Shown piece by piece: positions 56,707 to 64,000 of a stretch of DNA of 64,000 nucleotides. Source of the stretch: Clostridium sp. MB40-C1 (GTDB lineage: Bacteria > Bacillota > Clostridia > Clostridiales > Clostridiaceae); the NCBI RefSeq assembly GCF_030913655.1, contig NZ_CP133189.1:1798001-1862000 (forward strand), in the 5' to 3' direction. Within the stretch, counting starts at the first letter, position 1. The number at the start of each line of letters is the position of its first letter. Made by a program: the position numbers and the translations under genes. The notes beneath the pieces are model-generated. The model worked only from the letters and a program-made list of their open reading frames with translations. It was not told the origin of the DNA and did not search any database.

Positions 56707-57838
56707 ACTTAAAAGTATCTTTTATTTTATCCACAAATGATTTTTTGTGACTATCTTCTAACTTTTCTCCGCTAGCTTCCATAAAAGCTACTAAAGCTTC
56801 TTTTTGCTTATCATTTAAGTTTTTAGGTACGTCTACTATAACCTTAATATATTCGTCTCCTCTTCCATGACCATTAACTCTTGTAATACCTTTACCTTTA
56901 AGTCTAAAAACTGTACCTGATTGAGTTCCTGCTGGAACCTTATATTTAACATCTCCATCTACTGTAGCCACTTCAAGTTCTACTCCTAAAGCTGCTCTAG
57001 CAAAACTAATATGCTGTTCTACATATATATCAAAGCCTTTTCTTTTGAAAAATTTATGTGGAGAAACTCTTATATTTATATATAAATCTCCTGAAGGTCC
57101 ACCATTTTTACCTGGTTCTCCTTGTCCTCTAAGAGGTAATACATTGCCTGTATCAACTCCTGCTGGTATTTTGATCTTTATTTTTTTATTCTTTCTTACA
57201 GTACCCTTTCCATGACAAGTATGACATGGATCTGTTATAATTTTACCACTTCCACTGCACTTATCGCAGGTAGCTGTACTAACAAAACTTCCAAGAGGGG
57301 TATTCCTTTGATACCTTACTTGACCTGTTCCATTACACTTATCGCAAGTTTTAGAATTTGTTCCTGGTTTAGCGCCAGTTCCATTACAAGTTTCACATTT
57401 CTCATTTTTTGATAAAGATATTTCCTTTTCAACTCCAAAAACCGCTTCCTCAAAAGTAAGATTTAAAGTATACTCAATATCTTCTCCTCTTTCAGGTCCA
57501 TTCTTTCTTCTTGATGAAAATCCACCAAAACCTCCAAAGAAGGAATCAAATATATCTTCAAATCCTCCCATACCACCTGAAAAGTCAAAGCCGCCTGCAC
57601 CGCCAAATCCACCATTAAAATCTGTAGTTCCAAATCTATCATATTGAGATTTTTTTTCAGGATCTGATAGTACTTGATATGCTTCATTTATATCTTTAAA
57701 TTTTTCTTCTGCCTCTTTATCCCCCGGATTTCTATCTGGATGGTATTTCATTGCAAGTTTTCTATATGATTTCTTTATTTCATCTTCACTAGCACCCTTT
57801 GAAATTCCTAGGACCTCATAATAATCTTTATTTGCCAT
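56705..57838 (-). CDS. dnaJ: Chaperone DnaJ
   Basis: 377 aa. J domain with HPD at residues 33-35, Gly/Phe-rich linker, four CxxCxGxG zinc repeats ([32 protein letters not shown]) and the C-terminal client-binding domains. Delivers unfolded clients to DnaK and stimulates its ATPase. 121 bases after dnaK. Confidence 0.98.
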   Translation of the reverse strand: MANKDYYEVLGISKGASEDEIKKSYRKLAMKYHPDRNPGDKEAEEKFKDINEAYQVLSDPEKKSQYDRFGTTDFNGGFGGAGGFDFSGGMGGFEDIFDSFFGGFGGFSSRRKNGPERGEDIEYTLNLTFEEAVFGVEKEISLSKNEKCETCNGTGAKPGTNSKTCDKCNGTGQVRYQRNTPLGSFVSTATCDKCSGSGKIITDPCHTCHGKGTVRKNKKIKIKIPAGVDTGNVLPLRGQGEPGKNGGPSGDLYINIRVSPHKFFKRKGFDIYVEQHISFARAALGVELEVATVDGDVKYKVPAGTQSGTVFRLKGKGITRVNGHGRGDEYIKVIVDVPKNLNDKQKEALVAFMEASGEKLEDSHKKSFVDKIKDTFK

Positions 57839-57959
57839 CCCTAACTTTTCACCACCTAATGTGTTTTTGTTCCAGAAAACTCAAGTAACATTACTAAAAT
57901 TAAGGGAAGGGTTATTACCCATCCCTTAAATCACTTTTAACTATTTCATTATATACAAA

Positions 57960-59816
57960 TTACTTATCTTCTTCAACCTTAAAATCAGCATCTACTACAT
58001 TATCATCATCTGATTTTCCTGTATTGTTTCCACCCATATTTCCCATGTCTGGTCCTGCTTGAGGACCTGCTTGTGGGCCACCTGCTTCTTGATACATCTT
58101 TGAAGAAATAGCATAGAATGCTTGAGTTACTTCTTCAGTAGCCTTTTTAATAGCTTCTAGATCATCACCATCTTTAACTTTTTTAAGTTCTGCTAATTTA
58201 TCTTCAACATTCTTCTTATCTTCTGCAGAAACTTTATCTCCTAAATCTTTTAATGTTTTTTCTGTTTGATAAGCAATAGTATCAGCGTTATTTTTAACTT
58301 CTATTGTTTCTTTTCTCTTTTCGTCTTCTGCTGCAAATTTTTCAGCTTCTTTAACAGCTTTATCTATTTCATCATCATTTAAGTTAGTAGAAGCTGTAAT
58401 TGTGATATTAGCTTCTTTACCTGTTCCCTTATCTTTTGCAGAAACATTTAAAATACCATTAGCATCTATATCAAAAGTTACTTCTATTTGTGGAATTCCT
58501 CTTTGAGCTGGAGGTATATCACTTAATTGGAATCTTCCAAGAGTCTTATTGTCTGAAGCCATTTTTCTTTCACCTTGAACAATGTGAATTTCAACTGAAG
58601 TTTGATTATCTGCAGCAGTTGAGAATATTTGGCTCTTTCTTGTTGGTATTGTTGTATTTCTTTCTATTAATGGAGTTGCTACTCCCCCTAAAGTTTCTAT
58701 TCCTAATGTAAGTGGAGTTACATCTAAAAGTAATACATCTTTAACTTCTCCAGTTAATACTCCTGCTTGAATTGCTGCTCCTAAAGCAACACATTCATCT
58801 GGGTTTATTCCTTTTGTTGGTTCTTTACCAGTGAAATTTTTAACCGCTTCTTGAACTGCTGGGATTCTTGTTGAACCTCCAACTAAAACAATTTTGTCTA
58901 TATCATTTATTGAAAGATCGGAATCAGTTAATGCTTTTCTCATAGGTTCTATTGTTGCTTCAACTAAATCATGAGTCAATTCATCGAATTTTGCTCTTGT
59001 CAAATTCATATCTATATGTTTTGGACCAGTAGCATCTGCTGTTATAAATGGTAAGTTTATATTAGTAGTTGTTGCTGATGATAATTCTATTTTAGCTTTT
59101 TCTGCTGCTTCTTTTAATCTTTGAACAGCCATCTTATCATTTCTTAAGTCTATTCCATTTTCAGCTTTAAAAGTATCAGCTATATAGTCCATAACTTTTT
59201 GGTCAAAGTCATCTCCACCTAAAGCTGTATTTCCGTTTGTAGCTTTAACTTCAAATACTCCATCACCAAGTTCAAGTATAGATACATCAAATGTACCTCC
59301 ACCTAAGTCATATACAAAGATTTTTTGTGAAGTATCTGTTTTATCAAGACCATAAGCTAATGATGCTGCTGTTGGTTCATTTATGATTCTTTTAACATCA
59401 AGTCCTGCTATTTTACCAGCATTTTTAGTTGCTTGTCTTTGACTATCATTAAAATAAGCAGGTACTGTTATAACTGCTTCAGTTACAGTTTCTCCTAAAT
59501 ATGCTTCTGCATCTGCTTTTAATTTTTGAAGAATCATTGCTGATATTTCTTCTGGTGAATATTTTTTATCATCTATATCCACTCTATAATCTGTTCCCAT
59601 GTGTCTTTTTATAGAAATTATAGTTTTATCAGGATTTGTAATTGCTTGTCTTTTTGCAACTTGACCTACAAGTCTTTCTTCATTATCCTTAAATGCTAAT
59701 ACTGATGGAGTAGTTCTAGCACCTTCAGCATTTGGTATAACAACTGGATTTCCACCTTCCATAACTGCTACGCAAGAGTTAGTTGTTCCTAAGTCTATTC
59801 CTATTATTTTTCCCAT
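57960..59816 (-). CDS. dnaK: Chaperone DnaK (Hsp70)
   Basis: 618 aa. Nucleotide-binding domain from [28 protein letters not shown] and the linker [21 protein letters not shown] are intact; the C-terminus is the Gly/Gln-rich tail [18 protein letters not shown]. Part of the HrcA-controlled operon. Confidence 0.98.
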   Translation of the reverse strand: MGKIIGIDLGTTNSCVAVMEGGNPVVIPNAEGARTTPSVLAFKDNEERLVGQVAKRQAITNPDKTIISIKRHMGTDYRVDIDDKKYSPEEISAMILQKLKADAEAYLGETVTEAVITVPAYFNDSQRQATKNAGKIAGLDVKRIINEPTAASLAYGLDKTDTSQKIFVYDLGGGTFDVSILELGDGVFEVKATNGNTALGGDDFDQKVMDYIADTFKAENGIDLRNDKMAVQRLKEAAEKAKIELSSATTTNINLPFITADATGPKHIDMNLTRAKFDELTHDLVEATIEPMRKALTDSDLSINDIDKIVLVGGSTRIPAVQEAVKNFTGKEPTKGINPDECVALGAAIQAGVLTGEVKDVLLLDVTPLTLGIETLGGVATPLIERNTTIPTRKSQIFSTAADNQTSVEIHIVQGERKMASDNKTLGRFQLSDIPPAQRGIPQIEVTFDIDANGILNVSAKDKGTGKEANITITASTNLNDDEIDKAVKEAEKFAAEDEKRKETIEVKNNADTIAYQTEKTLKDLGDKVSAEDKKNVEDKLAELKKVKDGDDLEAIKKATEEVTQAFYAISSKMYQEAGGPQAGPQAGPDMGNMGGNNTGKSDDDNVVDADFKVEEDK

Positions 59817-59876
59817 TTAAATTCCCTCCTAAAGTTAGTTAATTTAATTTTTTACAAAATGTGTTTAATATTATTT

Positions 59877-60485
59877 TTAATTAGCTACTTTTACAAGGCT
59901 ATATCTTAACACCTTATCTCCTCTTTTAAATCCTTTTTGGAATACTTCTACAATCTGATTTTTATCAAAATTGTCATCTTCTATATGCATTATGGCATTA
60001 TGGTAATTTGGATCAAATTCTCCTTCTGTTGAAATTTCCTCAACATCTAATTTTTTCAAAGATTCAATGAACTGCTTCATAACAGCTTCTATTCCTAATC
60101 TAAGATCCTCTACACTACCATCAGCCATTATAGCCCTTTGTAAATTGTCATATACAGGTAGAATGTTTTCTAAAACATCTCCACAAGCATCTGTATAAAT
60201 TCCTTTTTTCTCTTTTTCAGTTCTGTTTCTAAAATTTTCATATTCTGCATTTACTCTTAAAAGCCTATCTTTTAATGTATCTAATTCATTCTCTAATTTT
60301 TTGTTTTCTTCTTTAAATTTATTATTTTCTACTTTTAATTCATTAACTTCATCTAATTCATTAACTTCATCTTCAGTATTTTCTTTTATTTCTTCATCCG
60401 TTTCATCAATAATTTCTTCTTGCTCATTAATTTTGTCATCCGTCTCTTCTGTCAGGATTTCCTCAATTTTTTCTTTATTTTCCAT
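59877..60485 (-). CDS. grpE: Nucleotide exchange factor GrpE
   Basis: 202 aa from the ATG at 60485 (MENKEKIEEILTEE), with GAGGTGAGGT upstream. Acidic N-terminal coiled coil (EEIDETDEEIKENTEDEVNELDEVNEL, with a near repeat) and the conserved C-terminal ILPVYDNLQRAI and EVFQKGFKRGDKVLRYSLVKV. Releases ADP from DnaK. Confidence 0.96.
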   Translation of the reverse strand: MENKEKIEEILTEETDDKINEQEEIIDETDEEIKENTEDEVNELDEVNELKVENNKFKEENKKLENELDTLKDRLLRVNAEYENFRNRTEKEKKGIYTDACGDVLENILPVYDNLQRAIMADGSVEDLRLGIEAVMKQFIESLKKLDVEEISTEGEFDPNYHNAIMHIEDDNFDKNQIVEVFQKGFKRGDKVLRYSLVKVAN

Positions 60486-60498
60486 TACCTCACCTCTA

Positions 60499-61557
60499 TT
60501 AATCATCAGAATATATTTCTTTTATATTATCATTTAATGTTTTAACACATTTATTAAGTACAGATATAACCTTTGAATACTGCATTCTCGTTGGACCTAT
60601 TAATCCTATTGTACCCAACGGTTTATCTCCTAAACTATACATAGCTGAAACAATGCTACAATCTTTAGCATCATCTACAAAATTTTCCTCGCCTATACTT
60701 ATTGAAATTTCAGGCATATTCTGTGAAAATGTGACATTATTAAATAGCTGTCCTATTAATTCCTTATTATCTAACAAAGATAAGAACTGTCTAGCTCTTT
60801 CAAAATCTTTGTATTCCGCATAATTAAATATATTAGAAGCCCCTTGGCAATATATTTCGCTACTCTCAGACTTATTTAAAGCCTCATAAAGAGCAGAAAT
60901 AATTCCATTAAAGATACTTTCAAATCCACTTAAACTCGTCTTTAACTCATTTATTACTTCCAAATTAATGTCTTGTATAGTTAAACTGCTAAGTTTTAAA
61001 TTTAGTGTATTTGATACCTTTTGAAGAGACTCATTATCTATAGGTTTGTTTACACGTATCACATTATTATTGATTATGCCATCTTGTGTAACTATAACTG
61101 CCAATACATTATTACTATCTATGTTTAAAAGCTGAATAGTTTTTATACGACTATTCTTTAACGATGGCGTTCTTACTACACAAGTTAATTTTGTAAGTTC
61201 CGAAAGAAGTAACGTAGCTTTTTTAACCATTTTGTCTATTTCAAATAAAGCTTTATTTATAAGCTCTGTCTTTATTTTGAGCTCTTCTTCTGTAGTCAAC
61301 TGCTGCAATTGGATTAATTTATCTACATATAGTCTATACCCTTTATCTGAGGGTTTTCTTCCTGAAGAAGTATGGAGTTGTTCTATTAATCCCATATCTT
61401 CAAGATCTGACATTTCATTTCTTATAGTAGCAGAACTTACACCCAATTCATATTTTTTAGCAATTGTCCTTGAACCCACAGGTTCTCCAGTATAGATATA
61501 ATCACGAATAATGGCCTCAAGTATTTTAATTTTTCTTTCATCCATATAAGACCCCAT
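60499..61557 (-). CDS. hrcA: Heat-inducible repressor HrcA
   Basis: 352 aa. Winged HTH in DERKIKILEAIIRDYIYTGEPVGSRTIAKKYELGVSSATIRNEMSDLEDMGLIEQLHTSSGRKPSDKGYRLYV. ATG at 61557 chosen for AGAGGTG upstream; an ATG four codons later is possible. Represses its own operon through the CIRCE at 61693-61719. First gene of hrcA-grpE-dnaK-dnaJ. Confidence 0.96.
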   Translation of the reverse strand: MGSYMDERKIKILEAIIRDYIYTGEPVGSRTIAKKYELGVSSATIRNEMSDLEDMGLIEQLHTSSGRKPSDKGYRLYVDKLIQLQQLTTEEELKIKTELINKALFEIDKMVKKATLLLSELTKLTCVVRTPSLKNSRIKTIQLLNIDSNNVLAVIVTQDGIINNNVIRVNKPIDNESLQKVSNTLNLKLSSLTIQDINLEVINELKTSLSGFESIFNGIISALYEALNKSESSEIYCQGASNIFNYAEYKDFERARQFLSLLDNKELIGQLFNNVTFSQNMPEISISIGEENFVDDAKDCSIVSAMYSLGDKPLGTIGLIGPTRMQYSKVISVLNKCVKTLNDNIKEIYSDD

Positions 61558-61692
61558 ATTTACTGAATCACCTCTTTTATCCAATAACTAACCACTCTAA
61601 TAATCTTAATTCCAATAAACTTAGATAGGAGTAGCTTGTGTCTGGATTCATCAACTAGAGTTACCACCCAATTCAAACTAAGTTTTTATTTA

Positions 61693-61719
61693 TTAGCACT
61701 CTATGTTGTTGAGTGCTAA
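61693..61719. promoter_or_regulatory. CIRCE operator
   Basis: TTAGCACTC, nine bases, GAGTGCTAA: the exact consensus HrcA site, 13 bases downstream of the -10. Confidence 0.98.
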
Positions 61720-61732
61720 CGACTACGTTTTT

Positions 61733-61761
61733 ACATTATCACTACCTTATTTTTTTGTCAA
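61733..61761 (-). promoter_or_regulatory. hrcA operon promoter
   Basis: TTGACA (61756-61761), 17 bases, TAATGT (61733-61738) on the minus strand. Confidence 0.75.
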
Positions 61762-61866
61762 CATCATACAAGATAAATAAATTATATAATTTACTTAATT
61801 ATATAATTTATTTACGTTTTTCTTTTATTTCCTATATTTTATTTGATTTTTGGATGTAACTCAATA

Positions 61867-62991
61867 CTACAATATAAAATCACTCATTACAGTATTGGAT
61901 ATTTCTACTCCTCTAGGAGTTAAAAATATATGTCCTTTCTGGTCTACCAACAGATTTTGACTTATATATTTTTTTATAACATCACCATAAATGTCATATA
62001 TAGAAGTTCTGAATTTTTTGTTAAATTTTTTTACTGATATTCCATCAATCTTTCTGAGTCCCATAAACATAAACTCTTCCATATCATCTTTTTCTGAGTT
62101 TTTATTTTTTTCTTCCACAGTAGAAATTCCCTTATCTTCATTAGCGATGTATTTATTTATATTTGCAACATTCCTACATCTATACCCATTAATATACGAA
62201 TGAGCAGCAGCACCACATCCTAAATATTCTTCTAAATTCCAATATACTAAATTATGTTTACATTCTCTATTATGTTTTGAAAAATTTGATATTTCATATT
62301 GATAATATTCTTTTTCTCTTAAATACTGTAAAGTAAATCTATACATTTCTCTTTCTATATCTTCATTTGGTAATTTTAATTTATCTTTTTCATATAAATC
62401 ATAAAATTTTGTACCTTCCTCTACTATTAAACTATAACAAGACAAATGTTCTGGTTCCAAACTTGTAACATTTTTTAATGTTTGCTTCCACTCTTCCAAA
62501 CTTTGCTCTGGTAATCCAAACATTAAATCTACGTTTATATTTTCAAATCCAACTTTTCTTGCCATATAAAAACTTTCTAAGAATTCTTCTACTGAGTGTA
62601 TTCTTCCCAATCTTTTAAGATGCTCATTTTGCCAAGCCTGAAGTCCTATACTTAATCTATTAACACCTATACTTCTAAAGAGAAGTAGTTTGTCTTCACT
62701 AAACGTTCCAGGATTGCCTTCTACAGTAAATTCCAAATCATCAGTTGTATTTAGTCTTTTTATGCTTTCTTTAATCATATTCCAGCCTTCTAAAGATAAA
62801 TAGGTGGGAGTTCCCCCACCTATAAATATTGTACTTATTTTTTTATCTTTTATTCTATTTATTTCTTTAGAAAGGGCTTTTGAATAACTAAGCATTTTAT
62901 TTTCCTCTCCACAATAAGATGGAAAATCACAATACAAACATTTTTGCTTACAAAATGGAATATGTATATATAAAGCAATGCCATCATTCAT
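61867..62991 (-). CDS. hemW: Heme chaperone HemW (radical SAM)
   Basis: 374 aa from the ATG at 62991 (MNDGIALYIHIPFC); upstream in-frame ATG at 63006 also possible. Radical SAM cluster CKQKCLYCDF, GGGTPTYLS, SIGLQAWQNEHLKRLGRIHS and a C-terminal winged-helix-like domain. HemN-related protein that inserts heme rather than acting as CPO oxidase. Usual place between hrcA and lepA. Confidence 0.93.
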   Translation of the reverse strand: MNDGIALYIHIPFCKQKCLYCDFPSYCGEENKMLSYSKALSKEINRIKDKKISTIFIGGGTPTYLSLEGWNMIKESIKRLNTTDDLEFTVEGNPGTFSEDKLLLFRSIGVNRLSIGLQAWQNEHLKRLGRIHSVEEFLESFYMARKVGFENINVDLMFGLPEQSLEEWKQTLKNVTSLEPEHLSCYSLIVEEGTKFYDLYEKDKLKLPNEDIEREMYRFTLQYLREKEYYQYEISNFSKHNRECKHNLVYWNLEEYLGCGAAAHSYINGYRCRNVANINKYIANEDKGISTVEEKNKNSEKDDMEEFMFMGLRKIDGISVKKFNKKFRTSIYDIYGDVIKKYISQNLLVDQKGHIFLTPRGVEISNTVMSDFIL

Positions 62992-63091
62992 ATTCCCCAT
63001 CTCCATTCCTATAATTTAAAGACTTTATATATAGATTACATGTATTCAAAATACAAATTGTAATATATATAAAGTACATGTATTCTTTTAA

Positions 63092-64000
63092 TTAATCAAC
63101 TTTTAAGATAGACATAAATGCTTCTTGAGGCACTTCTACACTACCCACTTGACGCATTCTCTTCTTTCCTTCTTTTTGTTTTTCAAGAAGTTTTTTCTTT
63201 CTTGAAATATCTCCACCATAACATTTTGCAAGAACGTCTTTTCTCATAGCCTTTACAGTCTCTCTTGCAATAATTTTAGCTCCTACAGCTGCTTGAATAG
63301 GTATTTCAAACATTTGTCTTGGTATAACTTCCTTTAACTTTTCAGCTATAGCTCTTCCTTTGTGATATGCTCTTTCCTTAGGTACAATCATTGATAAAGC
63401 ATCCACTATATCTCCATTTAAAAGCATATCAAGCTTTACAAGTTCAGTTTTTTGATATCCATAAAGCTCATAGTCTAAGGATGCATACCCCTTTGTTTTT
63501 GATTTTAATGTATCGAAAAAGTCATATATGATCTCATTAAGTGGTATGTAATAATGAAGTACTGCTCTAGTAGTTTCTATATACTCCATGTTTATATAAG
63601 TACCACGTCTATTTTGACAAAGTTCCATAATAGCACCTACATAATCTGAAGGAGTAATTATAGAAGCTTTCACAAGAGGCTCTTCCATATAATCTATTTC
63701 TGTTGGATCTGGCATATTAGTTGGATTAGTAATTTCTAATACTTCTCCATCATTTTTATATATTTTATATATAACAGATGGTGCAGTAGTAATAATATCA
63801 AGATTAAATTCTCTTTCTATTCTCTCTTGTATTATTTCCATATGCAGAAGACCTAAAAATCCACATCTAAATCCGAATCCTAAAGCTATAGATGTTTCTA
63901 GTTCAAAAGATAAAGCAGCATCATTTATTTTTAATTTTTCAAGAGCTTCCTTCAATTCATCATATTTAGCACCATCTACTGGATAAATACCACTATATAC
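63092..64000 (-). CDS. lepA: Elongation factor 4 LepA (partial)
   Basis: The C-terminal 302 codons of LepA; the 5' part lies beyond the right edge. The frame is open to the last base ([22 protein letters not shown]). Landmarks are [24 protein letters not shown], the LepA-specific C-terminal domain ([41 protein letters not shown]). Translational GTPase that back-translocates stalled ribosomes. Confidence 0.97.
   Translation of the reverse strand, partial: VYSGIYPVDGAKYDELKEALEKLKINDAALSFELETSIALGFGFRCGFLGLLHMEIIQERIEREFNLDIITTAPSVIYKIYKNDGEVLEITNPTNMPDPTEIDYMEEPLVKASIITPSDYVGAIMELCQNRRGTYINMEYIETTRAVLHYYIPLNEIIYDFFDTLKSKTKGYASLDYELYGYQKTELVKLDMLLNGDIVDALSMIVPKERAYHKGRAIAEKLKEVIPRQMFEIPIQAAVGAKIIARETVKAMRKDVLAKCYGGDISRKKKLLEKQKEGKKRMRQVGSVEVPQEAFMSILKVD

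Noticed and set aside
57463-57687. Minus-strand ORF of 74 codons inside dnaJ
   Set aside because: It is another frame of the Gly/Phe-rich part of dnaJ, with no own signal.

Overview
Low-GC Firmicute chromosome, most like Clostridium sensu stricto (C. botulinum / sporogenes / tetani type). Signs are the strong A+T bias, AGGAGG-type ribosome sites, sporulation genes (yqfC/yqfD, a CotS-like gene) and the clostridial orders hrcA-grpE-dnaK-dnaJ-prmA-rsmE-mtaB-hit-rpsU and dnaG-rpoD-trmK-nif3. Nearly all genes lie on the minus strand; the main exception is the cotS-like gene.

Region by region. 1-5.7 kb: two paralogous ABC export modules (ATPase, permease, and large permeases whose C-terminal half looks like the N-terminal domain of M1 aminopeptidases but without a catalytic zinc domain). 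6.2-9.6 kb: a regulator made of a PEP-hydrolase-like TIM barrel plus an AraC DNA-binding domain, then a Tm-1-like (UPF0261) gene and a free PEP-hydrolase-like gene; 21-bp-spaced direct repeats lie between regulator and targets. 10-15.5 kb: accessory genes and debris (Fic protein, histidine phosphatase, acetyltransferase, helicase and ABC-exporter fragments, YdcF-like protein, a membrane protein/XRE regulator pair).

15.6-32.8 kb: a large CRISPR region. Four arrays plus a two-repeat remnant hold 63 recognisable repeats. Five copies of one leader occur, each with an intact TTGAAA-17-TATAAT promoter firing leftward. A nine-gene operon encodes Cas6, a small unknown protein, a CorA-like membrane protein and Cmr1, Cas10/Cmr2, Cmr3, Cmr4, Cmr5 and Cmr6 (type III-B). 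Cas10 has an intact GGDD palm and no visible HD nuclease domain. The CorA-like effector and small neighbour suggest SAM-AMP second-messenger signalling, with the small protein a candidate lyase that switches the signal off. No cas1/cas2 is present. An Rpn-family nuclease gene and Rpn relics are interleaved with the arrays.

32.9-33.3 kb: RNase P RNA. A decayed copy of its 3' end and downstream flank lies at about 12.0-12.1 kb in the same orientation, so the 20.8 kb between may be an old island integrated at rnpB. 33.3-64 kb: conserved housekeeping backbone (cdsZ-like, nif3, trmK, PH-domain protein, rpoD, dnaG, cotS-like, ppdK with its CcpN-like regulator, DUF4342, recO with a CTG start, era, cdd, dgkA-PAP2 fusion, ybeY, pgpH, yqfD, yqfC, a yqeY relic, rpsU, hit, mtaB, rsmE, prmA, dnaJ, dnaK, grpE, hrcA with a CIRCE operator, hemW, and partial lepA). 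All functional assignments are from reading the sequence; no database search was run.
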